The translations under genes and the position numbers were made by a program. Shown one piece after another: positions 26,213 through 34,052 of a DNA stretch of 64,000 nucleotides (its first letter is position 1; every line of letters begins with the position of its first letter). This stretch comes from JBFXAM01 sp050184295 (GTDB lineage: Bacteria; Planctomycetota; Phycisphaerae; UBA1845; Fen-1342), in NCBI GenBank assembly GCA_050184295.1, contig JBFXAM010000006.1, positions 1 through 64,000 of the forward strand, given 5' to 3'. The notes beneath the pieces are model-generated. The model saw only the letters and a list, made by a program, of their open reading frames with translations. It was not told the origin of the DNA and did no database searches.

Positions 26213-27853
26213 TCAGGGCCGGGTCAGCGCTGCCACGAACCCATCAATGTCAAAGTTATTGACCCGGCCGTCGTCGTTCATGTCGCCGTTGAGCCGATCG
26301 CAGCCGGGAAATTGTCCGGCATAGTCGCCCGGCGACGCGAGCGCCAGGACAAACGGATCGAGGTCGAAATTGTCCACCATGCCGTCGCAGTTCATGTCCC
26401 CCGCCAGCCGCGTGCTCACCACGAGCACCAGCCTTGGCGGCTGTCCGGCCTCGCGGCTGTGATAGACCAGCGGGCTGGCGACCGGGAAGACGTTGGCGAA
26501 GCTCAATACGCCGTCCTCGTCCGCGTTCACGGCCGCCGTCGCGTCAACGGCGATCGTGCCGTCGCTGGGGGCCTGCGGCAGCGTGACCAGGCGGGGGCCG
26601 ATCGGCGGCGCGTTGTTGTAGGTGATGGTGAGTTCGCCCCAGGTCGTGTCGTCGACGAGATGGACATCGCCGCCGCCGTCCGCGAGGCAGCGCAGGCTCA
26701 GCTTGGCGAAGAGCGCCGGCCGGCGCACGCCGGCGAGATTGAACTTCACGTAGGCGTTCCGCGGCGACGTTCCACCCTGCACGCGCAGTTGGACTGACGC
26801 GCCATCGTTGGAGTTCGGGAAACCCGCCGATACGAACGAGTCGGCCGTCGCCGCGAGCGGCACGAGCCGCGTGCCCGGCTGCGCGGGCCACCACAACGCG
26901 GCGCTCGGCGCGTCGGCGAAGTACGCCGACAGTTGGTCGCCGACCTTCTGCTCGCCGCTCGCCGATGGATGTGTGCCGTCGCTCTCGAAGTCGCCGGCCA
27001 GCCAGGTGAGCCCGTCGCTGCGCGGGATGACGCCGTCCGCCCAGAGATAGGGGCCCCAAAGCAAGAGCGGTGCGCGAACAGCGCCGCGGGCGGCGTCGTA
27101 ATTCAGCGCCGCGTCGCCGCCGATCTGCTGCTCGATCAGCCAGCGCACGGAAAAACCCGACTCGTACGCCATCGGCTCGGGATTGAGCGGGCCGGTCGCG
27201 TACCCCCCATAGATGCGGCTCGAAAGATAGCAGATGCGCAGGTTGGGGAATCGGTCGTGGAGGATTTGCACGATGGTCCGCAGGTTGTCGCGAAGCTGCT
27301 GCGCGTGGACCGGGAAATTATTCTGCGGAAACCCGTTCGCCTCCTTCATCCACGCGACCTGCACCTGCGCCGGCGTCAGGCCGGCGGCCGCGATGCGATC
27401 GCTCACGATGGTCCAGTACATCGCGGCGGAATTCGCGATCGTGCTGGCGGTCTGGCCGGGATGCGCCGTGTTCAGAATGACGACGCGGGCGTTGCGCGTC
27501 GTGTTCGCGTCCTCCTGCCGCTCGAACACCGAGAACTCGTGAAACGTGTTGGACATTCCGATCGCGATGCAACCGATGAAGCCGCTCGGATCGGGCGCGC
27601 CGGCTGCGTCGCGCGGCACGATCGCGCCTGCGGCTGCGGCGGCCGCGGCGGCGTGGGCGGGCGGCGGATCGTTCACCGCGCCGGGGTAGAGCCCGCCCGG
27701 AAAGCCCTGATAGGTCGCTGTCCCGAGTTCGCTCAGCGGAATCAGCCCCGTGCTCGGCCCGCCTGCGTGCACCGGTCCGACGGCGAGGAGCGCGACGACC
27801 CCGCGGACCACCGCCGGACGCAGCCCCCGCGAAGCGATCCAGGCAGTTTGCAT
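26213..27853 (-). CDS. Secreted SGNH-hydrolase-like protein with CBM96-like domain and dockerin-like tail (paralogue 2)
   Basis: The second member of a tandem pair is also 546 residues and keeps the same blocks: YQGFPGGLYPGAVNDPPPAH, an IGMSNTFHEFSVFERQ box, NLRICYLSSRIYGGYATG, DGTHPSASGEQKVGDQL, a CBM96-like region and a two-unit calcium tail (NCDGMVDNFDLDPFV, NDDGRVNNFDIDGFV). Two in-frame ATGs exist. The one at 27853 is preferred because GGAGG lies 6 bases before it, while the ATG at 27859 would touch the ribosome site. It lies 116 bp upstream of its paralogue on the same strand. The substrate is unknown. Confidence 0.78.
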   Translation of the reverse strand: MQTAWIASRGLRPAVVRGVVALLAVGPVHAGGPSTGLIPLSELGTATYQGFPGGLYPGAVNDPPPAHAAAAAAAAGAIVPRDAAGAPDPSGFIGCIAIGMSNTFHEFSVFERQEDANTTRNARVVILNTAHPGQTASTIANSAAMYWTIVSDRIAAAGLTPAQVQVAWMKEANGFPQNNFPVHAQQLRDNLRTIVQILHDRFPNLRICYLSSRIYGGYATGPLNPEPMAYESGFSVRWLIEQQIGGDAALNYDAARGAVRAPLLLWGPYLWADGVIPRSDGLTWLAGDFESDGTHPSASGEQKVGDQLSAYFADAPSAALWWPAQPGTRLVPLAATADSFVSAGFPNSNDGASVQLRVQGGTSPRNAYVKFNLAGVRRPALFAKLSLRCLADGGGDVHLVDDTTWGELTITYNNAPPIGPRLVTLPQAPSDGTIAVDATAAVNADEDGVLSFANVFPVASPLVYHSREAGQPPRLVLVVSTRLAGDMNCDGMVDNFDLDPFVLALASPGDYAGQFPGCDRLNGDMNDDGRVNNFDIDGFVAALTRP

Positions 27854-28056
27854 GCTCATCCTCCAGGTTCGCGTACGGGGACGCGGATCCGACCGGGCCC
27901 CGTCGCGGCGCGCCCCGATCGCGAGCGCGGGGAGCCGCCGCGCCTGCCGCGTTGCGGTACGGCGCTCACGCGCTTTCAACGGTCGCTCGCGCAGGCACGC
28001 TGCGCTGGCGTTCGAGGGCAGAGCGGCTCGCGCGGCACGTCATCCGCACCGCGCGG

Positions 28057-30438
28057 TTACGGCAGTGCGAGCAGCGCCACGAACGCCGTGATGTCGAAGT
28101 TGTTGACCAGCCCATCGCCGTTCGCGTCCGCGTGCAGAATCGAGCACTGCGGGAATTGCAGCGCGTACTCCGCCGGGTCGGCGATCGCCAGCACGAATGG
28201 GTCGATGTCGAAGTTGTCGACGCGCCCGTCGCAGTCCAGATCGCCGGGCTGAGCGCCCGGAACCACCTGGAAGCGCACGACGGCCGCCCCACCGGGCACC
28301 CCGTCGCCGCTGGGTAGCGCGACCGGCGGAGGCGGGTCGGCGATCTCGCCGTCGAGCGCGGCGCGCGATTCCTCGCCGATTACGGTCTCACCGACGACCA
28401 ATGTGTAGTCACCGAACGCCAGCCGCGCCGCCGGAACCAGCCGCGCCGTATTGCTCAGCGAGTCATACGACATGTCGAGCGCAACAGCCCCGCCGCCGAC
28501 GCGCGTCAGCAGGTAGTCGCTCGCGACGGTGTTCACGGGAACGTGGTACGTGACCGAGAGTTCGGCGGCCTCTACCTGGGTGACGGTGGCGCCGACCGGC
28601 GGCGTGAGCGCGACGATCTTCGGCGGACCCGGCTGAAACGCGATTTCGGTCTTCCCGGTCGCGAGAATCCAGTTCGACGGATCGAGCCCGAGGCCGTTGA
28701 CCGCGCCCGTCGTCGGAATCAGCAGGTGCTCCGTTGGCGCGTCGTTCCACACAACCGAGGTTGCGGAGCCCAGGCCGACGTCGACGCGCACGTCGATCGG
28801 CATCGGAAACAGCGGATAGCTCGGATCCTGCACTTGGCGCAGATACAGCTCTACGTAGTGGCGGCCGGCAACGGCGACCGGCTGCCAGCCGTATTCGTAC
28901 GCGGGCGCGCCGATGTCCATGACCCAGTTGTCGAAGAACCAGTCGAGGTCTTTGTTCGCCACCGCTTCGCAGACCGCCTGAAAGTCGGCGGTGGTCGCGG
29001 TGCCATACTCGTACTGGGCGCGATACTGGGCGAGAATCTGGAAGAACGTCGCGTCGCCGACGACGTGCCGCAGCATGTGCAACACCCAGCCGCCTTTTCG
29101 ATACGCGAAGTTGCTGGAGAAAATCTGGTTCACGTCGTCGATGTTGTAGCGATAGACGCTGCCGTTCACGTCGCTCGGCCGGCGGCTGGCCATCGCGGCG
29201 TGCAAGATGGGGGTGCCGCTGCTGCCCGGCTTGAACTCCAGCCAGAGCGCCTCGCCGTAGGTCGCGAAGCCCTCGTTGAGCCAGATGTCATGCCAGGTGG
29301 CGCAGGTGATCATGTCGCCCCACCACTGGTGAGCGAGTTCGTGCGCGCTGAGCGACTCGCCGAAGCCCCCCTGACCGGTCATGGTCTGATGCTCCATGCC
29401 GCCGCCGAACCCGAAGCTGTAGATGCCGTATTTCTCTTCGAGGAAGGGGTACGGGCCGTAGAGCGACGCCTGTCCGAACGTCGTCAGCATCGGGTCGACC
29501 AGCAGCCACGCGTTGCGGTTCTGCGGGGTGTCGACGTCGGGATAGATGAAGAACTGGAGCGGCATCGTACCGCCGGCGTGGGTGTGCACGGCATCAAACG
29601 TGTTGTAGACGGTCGCCGAGAAGCAGAACAGATACGGCGCCATCGGGTAGTTCGTGCGCCAGTGATAGCGCAGCCGATCGCCGGGCAACGCGTCGGTCGC
29701 AATCAGAAGCCCGTTCGACGCCACCGTCAGCGGCGCGGGCACGGTGAAGCGCAAATCGCCGGTGGCCTTGTCGGTGCTCACGTCCTTCGCCGGCCACCAC
29801 GTGTACGCATAGAACGGCTCACTGAGTGTGTAGATCAGCGGCTGGCCCATGCGCGTACGAAACTCGATCGACCCGAAACCGCGCGACGCCGGCGCGCCGT
29901 CGTAGGTGATCGCGAGCGTGAAGATTTCGTCAATCGCGTAAGGTCTTGGCAGCGTCACGTCGAGCGTCGGCACATCGACGCGCGTCCAGGTCGCGTTAAC
30001 GCCGTCCACGGTGAGCGCCGAGATGTTGAAATTCGAGCGCAGTCGGATGCGAAAGGTTGTGAGATTCGCGGTGCGACTGCGAACCTGCATGGTGACGGTT
30101 CCGCCGAGCGACGCGGTCGTCGGGAAGATCTCGAGATCGAGGAAGTAGTGCAGAACGTCGGTGTCGTCGTCGATGCCGGCGATCCCGCCGTCACCGCCGA
30201 GGTCGCCGTCGTCGCCGCCGTTACGGTCGTGGGCGCCGCCGAAGAGAGCCGCATCGCCGATGGCGTCGAACGTGCGGTCGCCGGTTCCGGGACAGCGGTC
30301 GCCGAGCCAGACGCCGTTGAGGGCCGCGACCTTCGCGTGGATGCACGCCTCGCCGCCGAATTCACCCTCCTCGGGCGGGCCGGCCGGCGTGACGAGCGGC
30401 GCGATCACCAAGGCTGCGGCAAGCAAGTTCAGAACCAT
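28057..30438 (-). CDS. Secreted M1-family metallopeptidase with dockerin-like tail
   Basis: M1 enzymes are zinc aminopeptidases. The 793-residue protein has a signal peptide (LLAALVIAPLVTPAG-type). An Asp/Gly-rich stretch follows (near 75-95), then the M1 saddle domain. The catalytic domain has the exopeptidase motif GGMEHQTM and the zinc site HELAHQWWGD with Glu in NEGFATY (roughly residues 365-390). A later Ig-like domain (about 610-720) and two F-hands (DLDCDGRVDNFDIDPFV, DANGDGLVNNFDITAFV) end the protein. It probably degrades peptides at the cell surface. The start at 30438 follows GAGG; a candidate promoter lies about 90 bp upstream. Confidence 0.92.
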   Translation of the reverse strand: MVLNLLAAALVIAPLVTPAGPPEEGEFGGEACIHAKVAALNGVWLGDRCPGTGDRTFDAIGDAALFGGAHDRNGGDDGDLGGDGGIAGIDDDTDVLHYFLDLEIFPTTASLGGTVTMQVRSRTANLTTFRIRLRSNFNISALTVDGVNATWTRVDVPTLDVTLPRPYAIDEIFTLAITYDGAPASRGFGSIEFRTRMGQPLIYTLSEPFYAYTWWPAKDVSTDKATGDLRFTVPAPLTVASNGLLIATDALPGDRLRYHWRTNYPMAPYLFCFSATVYNTFDAVHTHAGGTMPLQFFIYPDVDTPQNRNAWLLVDPMLTTFGQASLYGPYPFLEEKYGIYSFGFGGGMEHQTMTGQGGFGESLSAHELAHQWWGDMITCATWHDIWLNEGFATYGEALWLEFKPGSSGTPILHAAMASRRPSDVNGSVYRYNIDDVNQIFSSNFAYRKGGWVLHMLRHVVGDATFFQILAQYRAQYEYGTATTADFQAVCEAVANKDLDWFFDNWVMDIGAPAYEYGWQPVAVAGRHYVELYLRQVQDPSYPLFPMPIDVRVDVGLGSATSVVWNDAPTEHLLIPTTGAVNGLGLDPSNWILATGKTEIAFQPGPPKIVALTPPVGATVTQVEAAELSVTYHVPVNTVASDYLLTRVGGGAVALDMSYDSLSNTARLVPAARLAFGDYTLVVGETVIGEESRAALDGEIADPPPPVALPSGDGVPGGAAVVRFQVVPGAQPGDLDCDGRVDNFDIDPFVLAIADPAEYALQFPQCSILHADANGDGLVNNFDITAFVALLALP

Positions 30439-30988
30439 GTCGGAACCTCGCGTGGCGGGTGTCGGGCGCCGACCGATCGGACGGCGGGCGCGGGCAATCG
30501 CTCCTTTTGAAGGAAGCTCTGCAAGTATCGTAGTGCACCCCCAGCCGCCCCGCCAAAACAAAAACACCCCCGGCGTCGCCGGACCGCGGACGCCGCCTCG
30601 GCCGCGGCCGGGCACACCCAAGCGTGTGGGCGGGCACCGCCAGCACCGGCCGCCGGAATGAGCAGTAACCGTTTACGCCAGCGCCACCCGCCAACACGAG
30701 CGCCCGGCAGCCACTCAAGCACGCGTCAGCGACTCAAGCGCCCGTTCGCCACACAAGCACCCGCGGCCAACGAGCGGTAACTCCAGGCGGTCGGATGCAC
30801 CGGCCGCCTCTCCGAACCCGGCGCGCCAAGCGGCGGGCCAGCCCGCCCACCGGGCGCCACCCCTGCGGACTCGAAAACGTCCGCAGGATCGCCTCTACAA
30901 GCCCACGCCGCGCGTGACTCCACCGGCGCGCGCCGCGTAGAATCGGTCGAAGCGGCGCCGACCCAAACCGGCCGCAACCGAGACGCCG
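30439..30988 (-). other. Non-coding spacer between divergent genes
   Basis: 550 bases between the M1 peptidase and the VWA-protein starts. It holds the leader and candidate promoter of the peptidase gene (30527-30556). The rest is proline-codon-like, GC-rich sequence in which I recognise no gene, RNA or repeat. Confidence 0.6.
30527..30556 (-). promoter_or_regulatory. Candidate promoter of the M1 peptidase gene
   Basis: On the minus strand TTGGCG (30556-30551), 18 bases, and TACGAT (30532-30527). It lies about 90 bases before the ATG, and a T-rich tract (GTTTTTGTTTT) directly upstream could act as an UP-like element. Confidence 0.4.
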
Positions 30989-32188
30989 ATGCGACATCGC
31001 TACACCGCCTATAACGGAAAGCCCTTCCGCTTCCCGGACGATCTCGGCCTCGGCGGCGACTTTCTCGAATTCGTGCTTGCGTACGGCGACGAGGCGCTCC
31101 GCGCGGTGCGCAATCTGGAGCGCGATCCCGAACAGTCGAAGATGCTTCAAGAGCTGCTCGACCAGGGCCTGCTCGAGAAAGTCAAAGGACGCTGGCGCCT
31201 CACTCCGCGGGCCGTCAACGCGCTGCAACGCAAGGCGCTGATGGAGGTCTTCGCACAGCTTCGCCGCGGCACGCGCGAAGGACACGCCGCGGTCGGACCG
31301 GGTCGCGGCGGCGAGCGAGTCGAAGGCACGCGACCCTACGAATTCGGCGACCCGGTGAACGAACTCGATTTCGCCGCGACGCTGCGCAACACCCTGCGGC
31401 GAACCGCCGAGGAGCGCTCGCCCGACGAGCGCGGCGAGGTGGCGGCGATTCCGGGGGCCGCGTCGGCGGAGCGCTGTCTGCTGCCGCTGCGGGTGCGCGA
31501 GTCGGATTTTGAGCTTTACCCGGCGGAGTCGCGGGCGAGCTGCAGTACGGTGATTCTGCTCGACATGTCCGGATCGATGGCGCGGTTCGGGCGCTTTGTT
31601 CAAGCCAAGAAGTGTGCGATGGCGCTGTACGCGGTGGTGCGTCAGCGCTTCGCGCTCGACACGATCGATCTGGTCGGATTCTACTCGGGAGCCGAAGCGG
31701 TTTCGGAAGAGCGCGTGCCGCTGCTGATGCCCAAGCCGGTGACGACCTTCGATCCCGTCATCCGCATCAAGACGCCGTTGAACCAGCTCGACGCCGCCCC
31801 GCAGCACTTCACCAACCTGCACCTGGGCCTGCTTCAGGCGCGCCGACTGCTGGCCCGCCGCGGCGGCGACAGCAAGATGATCTTCATCATCACCGACGGG
31901 CAGCCCACGGCGCACGTGCAAGGCGACTACGTCCACCTGATCTACCCGCCGAGCCAGCAGAGCCACGTCGCGACGCTCAAGGAGGCGTTCGTGATCGCGC
32001 AGCGCGGCGTGCGCATCTGCACCTTCGCGCTCACCGACGACTACTGGGACATGGACTGGCTGGGATTCGTCGACCAGCTCGGCAAGCTCACGCGCGGCGT
32101 GACGTTTCACTGCACCAGCGGCGACCTCTCGTCGTGCGTGATGGAGTCGTACCTGTCCGGCCGGCGGAAGAAGACTTACATTGCATGA
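30989..32188 (+). CDS. VWA domain protein
   Basis: The 399-residue soluble protein has a helical N-terminal part with a winged-helix-like segment (LQELLDQGLLEKVKGRWRLT, about 52-72). A C-terminal von Willebrand A domain has the MIDAS motif ILLDMSGSM (around residue 190) and FIITDGQPTAH (around 307). The layout resembles the VWA partners of magnesium-chelatase/MoxR-like AAA+ ATPases, but no such ATPase is next to it. The start at 30989 opens with MRHRYTAYNGKPFRFPDD. The following gene is 79 bp downstream on the same strand. Confidence 0.85.
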   Translation: MRHRYTAYNGKPFRFPDDLGLGGDFLEFVLAYGDEALRAVRNLERDPEQSKMLQELLDQGLLEKVKGRWRLTPRAVNALQRKALMEVFAQLRRGTREGHAAVGPGRGGERVEGTRPYEFGDPVNELDFAATLRNTLRRTAEERSPDERGEVAAIPGAASAERCLLPLRVRESDFELYPAESRASCSTVILLDMSGSMARFGRFVQAKKCAMALYAVVRQRFALDTIDLVGFYSGAEAVSEERVPLLMPKPVTTFDPVIRIKTPLNQLDAAPQHFTNLHLGLLQARRLLARRGGDSKMIFIITDGQPTAHVQGDYVHLIYPPSQQSHVATLKEAFVIAQRGVRICTFALTDDYWDMDWLGFVDQLGKLTRGVTFHCTSGDLSSCVMESYLSGRRKKTYIA

Positions 32189-32267
32189 GCGCGTCGCGCC
32201 CGCGCGCGGGTCGGGACCGCGCCGCGATCGTGCGGATTCCGCGGAAGCCGGCGGCGAGGAGCAGAAG

Positions 32268-32705
32268 ATGTCGCGATGGAAGTTCGGCGTTGGCGTGCTC
32301 GGTCTGCTGTGCCTGGCACTCTCCGGCGGCTGCCCCATGCCCGGCGGCTCCGACGGCGGAATGCAACAGGGCTGCGCCGCGGACGATCCGCGCGTCGGTC
32401 GAACCGCGGTGCTCTCCACCCGCGCGCACGCGGTCTCCGGCACGGCGCGCATCGTCGACAACTGCACGCTCGCGATCGACAACTTCAGCTACGACGGCGG
32501 CGGACCCAACGTCCGCGTCTACCTGGCGCGCGACACGAACTACGCCGGCGGCATTTCCATCAGCGCCGACCTGTCCGGACGGCCCTACACCAACGAGATG
32601 CTCACACTCCCGCTGCCCAACGGCGTTTCCCTCGACGACGCGGTCCGGATCAGCATCTGGTGCGCCGATTTCGACGTGAACTTCGGCGACGGCGAGTTTC
32701 AGTGA
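32268..32705 (+). CDS. DM13-domain lipoprotein
   Basis: The 145-residue protein has a lipobox (LALSGGC, Cys near 21). After a short linker comes a DM13/DOMON-related domain with HAVSGTARIVDNCTLAIDNF, YDGGGPNVRVYLA and VRISIWCADFDVNFG. DM13 domains are proposed to take part in electron transfer or redox at the cell surface; a cysteine (NCT) is conserved in the family. The ATG is preceded by GAGGAG. The next gene, encoding a flavoprotein, begins 67 bp later. Confidence 0.8.
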   Translation: MSRWKFGVGVLGLLCLALSGGCPMPGGSDGGMQQGCAADDPRVGRTAVLSTRAHAVSGTARIVDNCTLAIDNFSYDGGGPNVRVYLARDTNYAGGISISADLSGRPYTNEMLTLPLPNGVSLDDAVRISIWCADFDVNFGDGEFQ

Positions 32706-32772
32706 TGTCGGCTGGACTCTGCGCGCCGCGTCTGAGCCGACCGTCGTTCCCGACCGCGTCCGGGCGAATCGT

Positions 32773-34017
32773 GTGATCGATCTGCTGGTGGTCGGCGCCG
32801 GGGCGGCGGGGCTCGCGACCGCGATCTTCGCCGCCCGGCGCCTGCGCGGTCGATCGATCGTCGCGCTCGACGGCGCCGCGCGCCTGGGCGCGAAAATCCT
32901 CGTCGCCGGCGGCGGGCGCTGCAACGTCACCAACGCCAACGTCAGCCCCGCCGACTATTGGGGCGGCAGTCCTCACACCATTCGCCGCGTCCTCGCCGCT
33001 CTGCCCGTCGCCGCCACGGTCGAGTTCTTTCGCGAAATCGGCGTCGCGCTCCACGAGGAGGAGCACGGCAAGCTCTTCCCCGACACCCACCGCGCGCGGA
33101 CCGTCCTCGACGCGCTGCTGCGCGAGGCCGAGCGACTCGGCGTCACGCTGATGCCGCAGCGACGCGTGACGGCGATCGACCGCCGCGACTGCGGCGGCTT
33201 CCGCGTCGTCAGCGCGACCGGCGAACTCGAAGCACGCCGTATCGTGCTCGCCACCGGTGGGCTTTCACTTCCCAAAACGGGCAGCGACGGCGGCGGCTAC
33301 GCACTCGCGCAGCGACTCGGCCACACGCTCGTGCCGACGACGCCGGCCCTCGCGCCCTTCGTGCTCGACGGCGCATTCCACCCGCCGCTCGCCGGCATCG
33401 CCCACCGCGCGGCGCTGACGATTCGCGCATTCGACAGGCGCCCGCTCGTGCTGCGCGGCGACCTGCTCTGGACGCACTTCGGCGTCAGCGGCCCGCTGGC
33501 GCTGAACGCCTCGCGGCACTGGCATCGGGCGCGCCTGACGCAGCGCGACGTCCCGGTCCAGCTCAGCTTTCTGCCCGACGACGACTACGCGTCCGTCGAG
33601 CAGCGCCTGCTCGACGCCGCCGGCGCGCAGCCCCGCGTGCATTTGCGCAACCTGCTCGGCCAGTGGCTCCCCGCGCGGCTCGGCGAAGCGCTGCTGAACG
33701 ACGCCGCGATCGACGGCGCGACGCCCCTGGCGCACGTCTCCCGCGCGGTCCGCCGGACGCTGGGCCGCGCGCTGCTCGAACGCCCGCTGCCGATCCGCGA
33801 CAGCCGCGGCTATACCTACGCCGAAGCGACGGCGGGCGGTGTTCCGCTGAGCGAGATCGACGCCGCGACGATGGAGTCGGAAGTGTGTCCGGGCCTGCAC
33901 CTGGTGGGCGAGATTCTCGACGTGGACGGACGTATCGGCGGGTTCAATTTTCAATGGGCGTGGGCAAGCGGGTTTGTCGCCGCCGGCGGCGCCGCACGCG
34001 GGCTGACAAAGGCGTAG
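32773..34017 (+). CDS. FAD-dependent oxidoreductase of the HI0933/BaiN family
   Basis: The 414-residue protein starts at GTG with the FAD dinucleotide-binding fold (LLVVGAGAAGLATAIFAARR). The family signature AKILVAGGGRCNVTN follows near residue 40, with FREIGVALHEEEHGKLFP after it. The C-terminal FAD contact is GEILDVDGRIGGFNFQWAWASG. Members of this family are annotated as aminoacetone oxidases or flavoproteins of unknown substrate. It converges on the histidine kinase gene with only 35 bp between stops. Confidence 0.9.
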   Translation: MIDLLVVGAGAAGLATAIFAARRLRGRSIVALDGAARLGAKILVAGGGRCNVTNANVSPADYWGGSPHTIRRVLAALPVAATVEFFREIGVALHEEEHGKLFPDTHRARTVLDALLREAERLGVTLMPQRRVTAIDRRDCGGFRVVSATGELEARRIVLATGGLSLPKTGSDGGGYALAQRLGHTLVPTTPALAPFVLDGAFHPPLAGIAHRAALTIRAFDRRPLVLRGDLLWTHFGVSGPLALNASRHWHRARLTQRDVPVQLSFLPDDDYASVEQRLLDAAGAQPRVHLRNLLGQWLPARLGEALLNDAAIDGATPLAHVSRAVRRTLGRALLERPLPIRDSRGYTYAEATAGGVPLSEIDAATMESEVCPGLHLVGEILDVDGRIGGFNFQWAWASGFVAAGGAARGLTKA

Positions 34018-34052
34018 GCACGCCCGCGCGCCACCGAATCAGCCCGTCGGGT

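Noticed and set aside
30734..32482. Large minus-strand frame opposite the VWA gene
   Set aside because: GC-rich antisense frame with Arg/His-rich, low-complexity translation; the plus-strand VWA protein has clear domain motifs.
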